Assembly (NCBI GenBank): GCA_934541105.1
Contig: CAKTDA010000003.1
Coordinates: 186,001 to 250,000 of the forward strand
Source: an uncultured Luteitalea sp.
GTDB lineage: Bacteria > Acidobacteriota > Vicinamibacteria > Vicinamibacterales > Vicinamibacteraceae
Length of the DNA: 64,000 nt
Reading direction: 5' to 3'
In this document: in pieces, positions 1 to 7,753 of the stretch
Layout of the letters: every line of letters begins with the position of its first letter
How positions within the stretch are numbered: the first letter of the stretch is position 1
Notes under the pieces: generated by a model
Database searches by the model: none
The model's input: the letters and a program-made list of their open reading frames with translations, nothing else
Told to the model about the DNA's origin: nothing
Position numbers and translations under genes: made by a program

Positions 1-1
1 G

Positions 2-886
2 GCGCGGCTGCACGAGCACGTGCTGCCGCTCGTGCAGTCGGGTGTCGTGGCCGTGCTCGGCGGCTTCATCGGCGCTACGACGGACGGCGCGACCACGACG
101 CTCGGTCGTGGCGGTTCGGACTATTCGGCGTCGATCTTCGGAGCCGGCCTGCACGCGCAGGAGATCCAGATCTGGACCGACGTGGACGGCATGTTGACGG
201 CCGATCCCCGCGTCGTGTCCGGTGCCCGGCCGTTGCCGGCGCTGTCGTTTGCCGAGGCGTCGGAGCTTGCGTACTTCGGCGCCAAGGTGCTGCACCCGAG
301 CACGATTGCGCCCGCCGTTGCGGGCGGCATCCCCGTACGCATCCTCAACTCGCATCGCCCTGACGTGGCGGGCACGACGATCACGGCCAGTCCGCCGCCG
401 CCCGAGGCGTCGATCACCGGGCTCGCCTGCAAGCGCGACATCACCGTGATCGACATCAGGTCGACGATGATGCTGGCCGCGTACGGGTTCATGCGGCGGG
501 TGTTCGAGGTGTTCGAGCGCTACCGCACGTCGGTGGACGTCATCACGACGTCCGAGGTCAGCGTGTCGATCACGATCGAGGACCGGCGCGCACTCGACGA
601 CATCGTGCGCGATCTCTCGACGTTCTCCGATGTCGGCGTGGAGTCGGAGATGGCGCTGCTCTGCGCCGTCGGCGAGCGGCTGCGGCTCGAGCCCGGCCTC
701 GCGGCACGCGTGCTCGGCGCACTCGACGAGTTCCCGCTCCGCATGGTGTCGCAGGCCGGCGCGCGGCGGAACCTCACCGTGGTGCTGCCGCAGGCGCACC
801 TGCCGGCGGCGATGTCGCGCGTCCACGAGCGGTTCTGCCTGCAGGCCGAGGCCGTCGGCGAGCCGGTGGGCGGAGTGGTCGCGTGA
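2..886 (+). CDS. lysC: aspartate kinase, 3' part (window edge)
   Basis: Aspartokinase phosphorylates L-aspartate, the first step towards lysine, threonine and methionine. The window begins inside the gene, so the N-terminal part is missing; about 294 residues remain. The TLGRGGSDYSA nucleotide/aspartate-binding segment lies near residues 33-43 of this fragment, followed by the end of the kinase domain (AYFGAKVLHPST) and a C-terminal pair of ACT domains from about residue 145. The ACT segment with FMRRVFEVFERY and DVITTSEVSVS resembles the lysine-sensitive monofunctional (LysC-like) class, so feedback control by lysine is likely but inferred. Its TGA overlaps the GTG of dapB by four bases, placing it first in sight of a lysine operon. 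The valine at base 20 is internal, not the start. Confidence 0.93.
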   Translation, partial: ARLHEHVLPLVQSGVVAVLGGFIGATTDGATTTLGRGGSDYSASIFGAGLHAQEIQIWTDVDGMLTADPRVVSGARPLPALSFAEASELAYFGAKVLHPSTIAPAVAGGIPVRILNSHRPDVAGTTITASPPPPEASITGLACKRDITVIDIRSTMMLAAYGFMRRVFEVFERYRTSVDVITTSEVSVSITIEDRRALDDIVRDLSTFSDVGVESEMALLCAVGERLRLEPGLAARVLGALDEFPLRMVSQAGARRNLTVVLPQAHLPAAMSRVHERFCLQAEAVGEPVGGVVA

Positions 887-1572
887 TACGAGCGGTGCTG
901 TTCGGCCACGGCCGCATGGGTCGGCTCGTGGGGCTGCACGCGGCCGATCACGGCGTCGAGGTTGCCGGCGTGCTGACGAGTCGCAGCACGCCCGAGGAGT
1001 GGGCAGCCGTCGAGGCGGCGCGCGCCGACGTCGTCATCGACTTCTCGACGGGTGAGGCGCTGCCGCCTGCGCTCGACCGGTTGTGTGGCCTTGCGCCGAC
1101 GCTGGTCCTCGGCAGCACGGGCTGGGGCGCGTTCGAGGCCGACGCGCGCGCGACGGTCGCGCGGCGCGGATCGGGTGCCGTGGTGGCGTCGAACTTCTCG
1201 GTGGGTGCGTACCTGCTCGATGCCGCCATTCGCGCGGTGAGCGCGGCTGCCGGCCCGCTCGACGACTACGAGCCGTTCCTGCACGAGGCCCATCACTCGA
1301 AGAAGCGTGATGCGCCGTCGGGAACGGCCTTGCTGCTGCTCGAGGCGATGCGACAGGCCGGACTGGCTCGCCACGTGGACGTCTCGTCCACGCGTGCCGG
1401 CCACATTCCCGGCACGCACACGGTCGGGTTCGATGGCCCGGCAGAGACCATCACGCTCACGCATGCGGTGCGCGACCGCGCGACGTTCGCCCACGGGGCG
1501 CTGCGGGCCGCGCGCTGGGTGCGGGGTCGCCAGGGCTGGTACTCGATGCGGGACGTGCTCGGGATAGATTAG
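883..1572 (+). CDS. dapB: 4-hydroxy-tetrahydrodipicolinate reductase
   Basis: DapB reduces the DapA product with NAD(P)H to tetrahydrodipicolinate in the cytoplasm. The 229-residue protein is at the short end of the family (usually 240-270). An N-terminal Rossmann GHGRMGR motif at residues 8-14 binds the cofactor, and the family signature with HHSKKRDAPSGTA carries the catalytic histidine pair and substrate-binding lysine. The GTG start lies in a GTGA overlap with the aspartokinase stop, and the TAG stop overlaps the next start by one base, so translation is probably coupled along the operon. Confidence 0.95.
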   Translation: MIRAVLFGHGRMGRLVGLHAADHGVEVAGVLTSRSTPEEWAAVEAARADVVIDFSTGEALPPALDRLCGLAPTLVLGSTGWGAFEADARATVARRGSGAVVASNFSVGAYLLDAAIRAVSAAAGPLDDYEPFLHEAHHSKKRDAPSGTALLLLEAMRQAGLARHVDVSSTRAGHIPGTHTVGFDGPAETITLTHAVRDRATFAHGALRAARWVRGRQGWYSMRDVLGID

Positions 1573-2489
1573 TGAAGGCAATGACACAGCGACGTCCATT
1601 CACCGGTTGCGGCACCGCCCTCGTCACCCCGTTCACTGCGGGCGGTCGCGTGGACGAAGCCGCCGTCCGCCGCCTCGCGCGCCGCCAGGTCGAGGCCGGC
1701 ATGCACTTTGTCGTGCCCATCGGCACGACGGGCGAGGCGCCCACCCTCTCGGCCGACGAGCGCCGCCTCGTGGTGCAACTCGTCGTGGACGAGGTGAGCG
1801 GCGCGGTGCCGGTGCTCGCCGGTGCCGGCGGCTACGACACGCGGGAGGTGATCGAGGCCGCGCGCGCGGTGGCCGATGCTGGCGCCACGGGCATCCTCTC
1901 GGTCTCGCCGTACTACAGCAAGCCGACGCAGGAGGGCCTGTTCCAGCACTACGCGTCGATCGCGTCGAGCACGAACCTGCCCATCGTGCTGTACAACGTG
2001 CCTGGCCGGACGGGGAGCAACATCGAGGCGGCCACGACCGCGCGGCTTGCGCAGGTGCCGGGCATCGTCGGCATCAAGGAAGCATCCGGTAACGTGTTCC
2101 AGATCGCAGACGTCCGGCGCCGCACGCCGAAGGAGTTCCTGGTGCTCAGCGGCGACGACACGCTGACGCTGCCGGTGATGGCGCTCGGCGGCGACGGCGT
2201 GATCTCGGTGGCGGGCAACGAGGTGCCCGCCGACATGGCCCGGCTCGTCGAAGCGTGCGAGCGCGGCGACTTCGCCGCCGCCCGCGACCAGCACGAGCGC
2301 CTGCTGCCGTTGCTGCAGGCCAACTTCATCGAGTCCAATCCCATTCCCGTGAAGGCGGTGATGGCGCTGGCCGGGCTGCTGGAGCCCGTGTACCGGCTGC
2401 CGATGGTGCCGCCGTCGCAACAGGCGCACGAGACGCTGCGACGTGTCGCGTCCGACATGGGCCTGCTTGTCGAGGCGGCATCCGCATGA
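1572..2489 (+). CDS. dapA: 4-hydroxy-tetrahydrodipicolinate synthase
   Basis: DapA condenses pyruvate with aspartate semialdehyde, the committed step to diaminopimelate and lysine. At 305 residues it has normal length. Visible active-site features are the GTTGE loop (residues 51-55), the YNVPGRTG segment with Tyr141, and the Schiff-base lysine Lys169 in GIVGIKEASGN. The GTG at 1572 overlaps the dapB TAG; an in-frame ATG nine bases later (1581) is an equally possible start. The gene order dapB-dapA is unusual compared with scattered dap genes in enterobacteria but makes a compact pathway operon here. Confidence 0.96.
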   Translation: MKAMTQRRPFTGCGTALVTPFTAGGRVDEAAVRRLARRQVEAGMHFVVPIGTTGEAPTLSADERRLVVQLVVDEVSGAVPVLAGAGGYDTREVIEAARAVADAGATGILSVSPYYSKPTQEGLFQHYASIASSTNLPIVLYNVPGRTGSNIEAATTARLAQVPGIVGIKEASGNVFQIADVRRRTPKEFLVLSGDDTLTLPVMALGGDGVISVAGNEVPADMARLVEACERGDFAAARDQHERLLPLLQANFIESNPIPVKAVMALAGLLEPVYRLPMVPPSQQAHETLRRVASDMGLLVEAASA

Positions 2490-3337
2490 GCATCGAGACG
2501 TTGCGCGGGGACGTCGAGCGGCTGTGGGCCGCCGGCGCTGCCGCATCGAAGGACGAAGGACGGGACGTGTTCGCGCGGCTGCGTGCCGCGCTGTCGAGCG
2601 GTGCGGTGCGTGCGGCCTCGCCCGATCCCTCGGCGCCGACAGGCTGGGTCGTCAACGGGTGGGTCAAGCAGGGCATCCTGCTCGGCTTCCGCGTCGGCGA
2701 TCTCGCCGACGCCTCGATGGACCACGGCCGCTGGCCGTTCTTCGACAAGGACACGCTGCCGCTCCAGCGCTTCACCATGGCGAGCGGCGTCCGCATCGTG
2801 CCGGGCGGCACGTCGGTGCGCGATGGCGCCTACCTGGCTCCCGGCGTGATTGCGATCCCGCCGACGTTCGTGAACATCGGCGCGTACGTGGGCGAAGGGT
2901 CGATGATCGACTCGCATGCGCTCGTCGGGTCCTGCGCCCAGGTTGGCGCGCGCGTCCACCTCAGTGCCTCGGCGCAGATCGGCGGCGTCATCGAGCCCGT
3001 CGGCGCGCTCCCGGTCATCGTGGAAGACGACGTGCTCGTGGGCGGCAACACGGGGATCTACGAGGGCGCGGTGATCAAGGCGCGCGCGGTGATTGGCGCC
3101 GGCACGGTCCTCACGGGATCGACCCCCGTCTACGACCTGCCGAACGGACGCATCATCAGGCCGGAAGGCGGCCAGCCGCTCGTGATTCCGGAAGGCGCCG
3201 TCGTCGTGCCCGGCGCGCGTGCCGTGACCGACGGGCCCGGCGTCGAGTGGAAGCTCTCGCTGGCGACGCCGGTCATCGTGAAGTACCGCGACAGCCGCAC
3301 CGACACGCGCACCGAACTCGAACGATGGATCCGGTAG
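2486..3337 (+). CDS. dapD: tetrahydrodipicolinate N-succinyltransferase
   Basis: DapD transfers a succinyl group from succinyl-CoA to tetrahydrodipicolinate. The start is the ATG in an ATGA overlap with the dapA stop; this gives 283 residues, close to the E. coli enzyme (274). The C-terminal half is a left-handed beta-helix of hexapeptide repeats, with the segment FVNIGAYVGEGSMIDS and GSCAQVGARVHLS characteristic of DapD rather than of the acetylating DapH. A longer upstream reading of this frame would run through dapA and is not real. The gene commits this organism to the succinylase branch, which needs an aminotransferase (DapC/ArgD) not found in the window. Confidence 0.92.
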   Translation: MSIETLRGDVERLWAAGAAASKDEGRDVFARLRAALSSGAVRAASPDPSAPTGWVVNGWVKQGILLGFRVGDLADASMDHGRWPFFDKDTLPLQRFTMASGVRIVPGGTSVRDGAYLAPGVIAIPPTFVNIGAYVGEGSMIDSHALVGSCAQVGARVHLSASAQIGGVIEPVGALPVIVEDDVLVGGNTGIYEGAVIKARAVIGAGTVLTGSTPVYDLPNGRIIRPEGGQPLVIPEGAVVVPGARAVTDGPGVEWKLSLATPVIVKYRDSRTDTRTELERWIR

Positions 3338-4335
3338 ACGTCGTCGGCCTCACGCGCCGGCTCGTGGACGTCGAGAGCACCACGGGGCAGGAAGCCGAGG
3401 TGTGCGCGATCGTCGCGGGGGAACTCGAGCAGCGGGGCTACGCCGTGACCCGCCAGGTCGTCACCGAGGGCCGCATCAACCTGCTCGCGACGGTGGCCGA
3501 GCCCGTCGTCGTCTTCTCCACGCACATGGACTGCGTGCCGCCGTTCATCCCGAGCCGGGTAGACGGCGGGCGCATCCATGGTCGCGGCAGTTGCGATGCA
3601 AAGGGCATCCTCGTCAGCCAGATCGCGGCCGCCGAGGCGTTGCGTGCCGCCGGGGAGTCGCGGGTCGGCCTCCTCTTCGTCGTCGGCGAGGAGCGGGGCA
3701 GCGATGGCGCGATGGTTGCCGACCGGCTCTCGACAGGCGCAACGCGCTTCCTGGTGAACGGCGAGCCGACCGAGGGGAAGCTGGCGCTCGGGCATCGCGG
3801 CGCCATGCGCCTGAAGCTGCACGCCCACGGGCGTGCGGCGCATTCGGGCTACCCCCACCTCGGCGAGTCGGCAATCGAGACGCTGATCGACGCGGTGCAG
3901 CAGGTGCGGCAGCTGTCGCTCCCGGTGGACCCGACGCTGGGCCCGACGCAGGTGAACATCGGTGCCATCAGCGGCGGCGTCGCGCCGAACGTCGTCGCGC
4001 CCTCGGCAACGGCCGACCTCCTGTTCCGGATCGTCACGCCGCACGAGGAGGTGCTCGCGGCGCTCGACGTGATCCGGCCGCTCGTCGAGATCGAGTACCT
4101 CTATCACGTGCCCGCGCTGCGCATGGCGACGATCGCGGGGTTCGACACGGAAGTCATGGGTTACACGACCGACGCGCCGCTGCTCGAGGCGTGGGGGACG
4201 CGGTTGATGTACGGGCCCGGATCGATCCACGTGGCGCACACCGATCACGAGTCCGTGGCGATTGCCGATCTCGTCCGCGCCGTCGAGGACTACCAGCGAA
4301 TCGCCCGGAACCTGCTCGGGAGTGCCGCGGCATGA
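3325..4335 (+). CDS. M20 family deacylase, probable succinyl-diaminopimelate desuccinylase role
   Basis: This 336-residue zinc peptidase of the M20/ArgE/DapE/CPG2 family hydrolyses an amide, most plausibly N-succinyl-diaminopimelate given its place directly after dapD. Metal and catalytic residues are visible: His67 and Asp69 in STHMDCVPP, Asp91 in GRGSCDAKG, the catalytic glutamate pair Glu122-Glu123 in GEERGSDG, and a C-terminal His in HVAHTDHES. The dimerisation domain occupies about residues 155-265. The ATG at 3325 overlaps the end of dapD by 13 bases. The length and sequence are also compatible with acetylornithine or acetyl-lysine deacetylases (ArgE/LysK), so the dapE name is an inference from context. 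Confidence 0.85.
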   Translation: MDPVDVVGLTRRLVDVESTTGQEAEVCAIVAGELEQRGYAVTRQVVTEGRINLLATVAEPVVVFSTHMDCVPPFIPSRVDGGRIHGRGSCDAKGILVSQIAAAEALRAAGESRVGLLFVVGEERGSDGAMVADRLSTGATRFLVNGEPTEGKLALGHRGAMRLKLHAHGRAAHSGYPHLGESAIETLIDAVQQVRQLSLPVDPTLGPTQVNIGAISGGVAPNVVAPSATADLLFRIVTPHEEVLAALDVIRPLVEIEYLYHVPALRMATIAGFDTEVMGYTTDAPLLEAWGTRLMYGPGSIHVAHTDHESVAIADLVRAVEDYQRIARNLLGSAAA

Positions 4336-4553
4336 GCGACACCGCGCAGGTGCCCGACCCGCCGCCATCGTGCCCGGACTGCGACGAGCCGCTCACGTTC
4401 GTGCACACCGAGATCGGGTCGGGGGCGTTCCGCACCCAGGCGGCGTCGATGCCGCAGATGGCCATCCACCACTACGACTGCGACGCGTGCGGCACGTGCT
4501 GGAAGCTCGGCACGCGGTTGTTGCCGGACCCGGTGCGGCAGCTGCTCCGGTAG
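4332..4553 (+). CDS. small zinc-ribbon protein
   Basis: A 73-residue cytoplasmic protein whose start is in an ATGA overlap with the M20 gene. Two cysteine knuckles are visible, CPDC at residues 14-17 and CDACGTC at residues 50-56, consistent with one bound zinc. There is no signal peptide or membrane segment. I do not recognise the family and its function is unknown. Its position as last gene of the lysine operon, just before a strong hairpin, suggests it is co-expressed with the pathway but gives no direct clue to its job. Confidence 0.75.
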   Translation: MSDTAQVPDPPPSCPDCDEPLTFVHTEIGSGAFRTQAASMPQMAIHHYDCDACGTCWKLGTRLLPDPVRQLLR

Positions 4554-4616
4554 CGTCGAGGTGTGCGCTGCGGCCGTGCTTGTCTGGCCGCGCCGGTCGT
4601 CCCCATAATGCAGGAC

Positions 4617-4646
4617 GGGCCCTGCTCCCGTGAGGAGGCAGGGCCC
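4617..4646. terminator. hairpin terminator between convergent genes
   Basis: GGGCCCTGC (4617-4625) pairs perfectly with GCAGGGCCC (4638-4646) around a 12-base loop. It lies after the lysine operon and before the end of the opposing gene at 4688, so it may act in both directions. No long T-run follows. Confidence 0.7.
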
Positions 4647-4687
4647 TGGTCACTTGCGCGGCGTGCGTGCCGCAGCGAGCGGCCGTT

Positions 4688-5131
4688 CTACTGCTTCTTC
4701 GTATCGAACTTCACCTTGGTCGCGATGCGCGCGTCGCCCGCGCCCTCGATGAAGTGCACCGTCACGAGCTGGCCGGCCTTCGTGGCCAGGCCGGACACCT
4801 GCTCGTCTGCGCCCTCGACCTTCGTGGCGTCGGTGTAGCGGAACGTGTGCTCCTTGTCGTCGGCGGCCTTGATGGTCATCTCCATCAGGTCCGAGTCGAC
4901 CTTGACGAGTTCGCCGGTGACGTGGCGTGCGAGCGTGGCGCTGTCGTCACGCTGCGTGGACATGTCGATCCGGGGCGACTGCTGCCGCGGGTCCACCTGC
5001 GGTTCCTGCGTCTGCGGGAACGTGGGCTGTGGCCGGGGCTGAGTGGTCGGCTGCGGATCCTGCGCGAACGCCGGGGCCGAGAGTGCCGTGATGACCGCAA
5101 GGGACGCGAGTGTGCCAGTGAGCTTCTTCAT
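4688..5131 (-). CDS. secreted protein of unknown function
   Basis: A 147-residue protein with a clear Sec signal peptide (lysines at 2-3, hydrophobic core, cleavage near APAFAQ at residues 19-24). A proline/glutamine-rich linker covers about residues 24-55. The C-terminal 80 residues form a compact domain (GELVKVDSDLMEMTIKAAD and VTVHFIEGAG) that looks like a small beta-barrel of the kind annotated as periplasmic DUF or OB-like domains; this is inference. The ATG at 5131 is preceded by AGGGAGA at a distance of about 10 bases, so this gene uses an ordinary ribosome-binding site. No functional assignment is possible. Confidence 0.75.
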   Translation of the reverse strand: MKKLTGTLASLAVITALSAPAFAQDPQPTTQPRPQPTFPQTQEPQVDPRQQSPRIDMSTQRDDSATLARHVTGELVKVDSDLMEMTIKAADDKEHTFRYTDATKVEGADEQVSGLATKAGQLVTVHFIEGAGDARIATKVKFDTKKQ

Positions 5132-5330
5132 GAGTCCAATCTCCCTGTTGCGCCGCGTCAGCGACGTCGATGAACCTGCCCGACCCGTACGAGGCCGGAT
5201 GATGCCCAGAGAAATGGCAAGTGGCGTGCCGACGGCACGTCATCGGCAGAAGATACTGATTCGACGGCACTTGTCGCTCGGCAGCGGCCAGATCCTCGAG
5301 CGCGACCGTGTACGGCCGAGCAATCTTTAC

Positions 5331-5819
5331 GTGATTGCGGCCCGGTGCCTGTCGCTGGCCGCGGTCATGCTGCTGCTCTCTGCGCCCTTCGCGTCCGGGA
5401 GCGGCACCAGCGACGATGCGCGCATGGCGCGCGAGGCGCAGGAGGTGGTGGATGCCCTGCGCGAGCGGCTGGGCATCGCGGCGCTGGTGTCGGTCCAGAT
5501 CGTGGACCGCGACCCCAGGGTGATGTCGGTTCGCGCCCGCGGGGAGGGTGGCGGTGCGTTCGATCTCGCGATCGAACGCCGCTTCGTCGTGGCGCTACCG
5601 GCCGAGCAGCTGGAGGCGGCGCTTGCCCACGAGCTCGGCCACGTGTGGATCTCGACAAACCATCCCTACCTGCAGACCGAGGCGCTGGCCAATCGCGTGG
5701 CGATGCGCGTCGTGTCCCGCGAGCGCCTGCGCGACGTGTATCACGCGCTCTGGGGGCCCGACGCGCTGCACGGCAGCCTCGAGTCCTTCCTGGGGCTCAG
5801 GACTTCGCCAGCTCCCTGA
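5331..5819 (+). CDS. small exported zincin-like metallopeptidase
   Basis: A 162-residue protein with a hydrophobic N-terminal signal (residues 1-22) followed by a minimal zincin core: AALAHELGHVW places His100-Glu101-x-x-His104, and Glu117 in LQTEALANR is a suitable third ligand 13 residues later. It would act in the periplasm or outside. The GTG at 5331 is chosen because it gives a clean signal peptide; the frame is open further upstream (ATG at 5199), so the start is uncertain. The 3' end overlaps the opposing DUF1080 gene by 23 bases. A similarly small HExxH protein occurs at 27897. Substrate unknown. Confidence 0.7.
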   Translation: MIAARCLSLAAVMLLLSAPFASGSGTSDDARMAREAQEVVDALRERLGIAALVSVQIVDRDPRVMSVRARGEGGGAFDLAIERRFVVALPAEQLEAALAHELGHVWISTNHPYLQTEALANRVAMRVVSRERLRDVYHALWGPDALHGSLESFLGLRTSPAP

Positions 5820-6483
5820 CCCTGATGTTGCGGAACTCGATGTAGTCGTTGTGGCCGAGGAAGGCGATGTGGCCTTCCGTGCGCTGCAGGCCGGGGTGCT
5901 TCTTCAGGATGGCGGGGTCGGTCACCGAGTCGAGGTTCGCGTCGAGGATCGTCACGCCGTTCAGCACGACCTTCACCTGCCGGCCGTTCACGGTGACCTC
6001 CTGGACGTTCCACGTCCCGGCCGGCTTCATCGCGCCGCGCTTTGCGGCGATGACGTTGTAGACGCTGCCGTGGTACTGCTCGTCGCGGAGCGTGCCCCAC
6101 TTGCCCGAGAGCGCGGCGGCCTCGTCGATGATCTGCAGCTCGATGCCCTGGTAGGCCGCGTCGCCCTCGCGCGGCGCACGGATGCCGAGGCCGTTGTTGG
6201 ACCCCTCCGGCGGCATCCTGAACTCGAACCGCAGCACGAAGTCGCTGTACGGCTTCGTGGTGATCAGCTTGCCGCCGCCGCCCTTCGCGCAGTAGAGGAT
6301 GCCGTCCTTGACGCCGTAGCCCTCGCCGCGTCCGCCGACGAGTTCCCACCCGTTCAGTGTCTTGCCGTCGAAGAGTGGAACGAAGCCCTGCTCGGTGTCC
6401 TGCGCGATGACGGGGAACGCGATCAGGGCCGTGAGCGCAAGGGCGAGGGGAAGGGTGGCAACGCGACGCATGGGTGACCTCAC
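5797..6483 (-). CDS. DUF1080 (3-keto-disaccharide hydrolase fold) secreted protein
   Basis: A 228-residue exported protein of the DUF1080 family, concanavalin-like beta-sandwich proteins common in Planctomycetes, Verrucomicrobia and Acidobacteria and linked to hydrolysis of 3-keto-glycosides. The signal peptide ends near FPVIAQ; the family marks FDGKTLNGWE, GSNNGLGIR and EFRNIRVREL are visible. GTG at 6483 is preferred because TACTCT lies six bases upstream (leaderless arrangement); ATG at 6471 is the alternative and would also retain the signal peptide. Substrate specificity cannot be read from sequence. Confidence 0.88.
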   Translation of the reverse strand: MRSPMRRVATLPLALALTALIAFPVIAQDTEQGFVPLFDGKTLNGWELVGGRGEGYGVKDGILYCAKGGGGKLITTKPYSDFVLRFEFRMPPEGSNNGLGIRAPREGDAAYQGIELQIIDEAAALSGKWGTLRDEQYHGSVYNVIAAKRGAMKPAGTWNVQEVTVNGRQVKVVLNGVTILDANLDSVTDPAILKKHPGLQRTEGHIAFLGHNDYIEFRNIRVRELAKS

Positions 6484-6489
6484 GATGGG

Positions 6490-6495
6490 AGAGTA
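6490..6495 (-). promoter_or_regulatory. -10 hexamer TACTCT, leaderless start
   Basis: On the minus strand TACTCT ends six bases before the GTG at 6483, so transcription would begin at about the start codon of the DUF1080 gene. Same arrangement as other genes in this window. Confidence 0.45.
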
Positions 6496-6520
6496 AGGGC
6501 GGCCGGACGGGAGGGCCAGC

Positions 6521-7690
6521 CTACCGGTACAACAGACACGACGTGCGCATCACGTCGAACGACCCCGCATCGAGCCGGCACGTGACGCTCACCTCCTGCG
6601 GGCTCGCGCCGGCATCCACGGCGCGGCGCAGTCCATCCGAGCCCGCGAGGATGTCGATCGGCATCTTCTCGTGCTCGTATTCGTAGGGCGGCGGCCGCCA
6701 CGGCAGCTGGCGCTCGGGGAGCGCATCCCGGAACGCGCACAGCAACGCGATGGCCGCATCGACGGACCGGAAGCGCTCGCGGTCGGTGACGTGGATCTGG
6801 CAGCCGCCACAGGTCACGCGCGCGTGCTTCTGGAACGTCGGCTCGAAGTACGCGGGCCTGAAGTGCACGCCGGGCAGCTGCTGCGCGTTGAGACCCGCGG
6901 CAAAGGCATCGGCGTCGATGCCCGGATGCCCGACGAGCTCGAACGGGCGCGTCGTGCCCCGCCCCTCCGACATCAGCGTGCCCTCGAACAGCACCATCCC
7001 GGGATAGACGATCGCGGTGTCGAGCGTCGGCATGTTCGGCGACGGCATCACCCACGGCACGCCCGTCGCGTCCCACCACTGCCCGCGCGACCACCCCTCC
7101 ATCGTCACCGTCTCGAGCGCCGCGCCGATGCCGAACTGCTCGTTGAACAGCCGCGCGAGCTCGGCAATCGTCAGCCCGTGACGCAACGCAATCGGATAGA
7201 GCCCGACGAACGACTCGTACCCGGGTTGGAGCATCGGGCCCTCGACAACCTGCCCGCCAATCGGGTTCGGTCGGTCGCACACGATGACCGGAATCCCCTT
7301 GCGGGCCGCAGCCTGCAGGCAGTACGCCATCGTGTAGACGAACGTGTACACGCGCGTCCCCACGTCCTGGAGATCCACGACGATGGCATCGAGGCCGTCG
7401 AGCATCGCGTCGGTGGGCTCGCGCGTCTCGCTGTAGAGCGAGTACACGGGCACGCGCCGCCGTGTGTCCTCGGCGTGCGGCGTCTCGATCATGTTGTCCT
7501 GCAGCGTCGAGTGGAACCCGTGCTGCGGGCCGAAGAGCGCGCCAAGCGTGACGTTGCCCGCCTCGGCAACCTGGTCCACGGCGTGGCGCATGTCGGGGTC
7601 CACCGACGAGGGATTGGCGACGAGTCCGATGCGGGCCCCGGCAAGGCGGCCGGATGCGAGCAGGCGAGTCAGTCCGAGCGTGACCGGCAC
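6521..7690 (-). CDS. namZ: DUF1343 exo-beta-N-acetylmuramidase-like protein
   Basis: A 389-residue protein of the DUF1343 (NamZ, GH171) family. Characterised members release N-acetylmuramic acid from the non-reducing end of peptidoglycan fragments. Family marks include LVANPSSVD near the N-terminus, FGPQHGF (residues 54-60), VVDLQDVGTRVYTF and DRPNPIGG, and the length is normal. No signal peptide is evident in the chosen reading, which begins at GTG 7690 seven bases after a TAGAAT hexamer; many NamZ proteins are exported, so cytoplasmic action here would be notable. Together with the NanE/kinase operon at 22-30 kb it hints at cell-wall sugar recycling, but the loci are not adjacent. Symbol applied by family. 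Confidence 0.88.
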   Translation of the reverse strand: MPVTLGLTRLLASGRLAGARIGLVANPSSVDPDMRHAVDQVAEAGNVTLGALFGPQHGFHSTLQDNMIETPHAEDTRRRVPVYSLYSETREPTDAMLDGLDAIVVDLQDVGTRVYTFVYTMAYCLQAAARKGIPVIVCDRPNPIGGQVVEGPMLQPGYESFVGLYPIALRHGLTIAELARLFNEQFGIGAALETVTMEGWSRGQWWDATGVPWVMPSPNMPTLDTAIVYPGMVLFEGTLMSEGRGTTRPFELVGHPGIDADAFAAGLNAQQLPGVHFRPAYFEPTFQKHARVTCGGCQIHVTDRERFRSVDAAIALLCAFRDALPERQLPWRPPPYEYEHEKMPIDILAGSDGLRRAVDAGASPQEVSVTCRLDAGSFDVMRTSCLLYR

Positions 7691-7697
7691 GGCAGCG

Positions 7698-7703
7698 ATT
7701 CTA
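7698..7703 (-). promoter_or_regulatory. -10 hexamer TAGAAT, leaderless start
   Basis: TAGAAT on the minus strand, seven bases before the GTG of the DUF1343 gene. No Shine-Dalgarno sequence is present between them. Confidence 0.55.
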
Positions 7704-7753
7704 CAGGTTCCCGGCAGCGGGCACCGTGGCTGCCGCCGGGAACCGATACCGGT

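Noticed and set aside
2443..3324. N-terminal extension of the M20 deacylase through dapD
   Set aside because: Arg-rich out-of-phase translation of dapD; the deacylase motifs begin after the ATG at 3325.
6521..7690. NamZ-like gene considered part of the NanE amino-sugar cluster
   Set aside because: It lies 15 kb away on the other strand with its own promoter; a functional link is possible but not supported by position.
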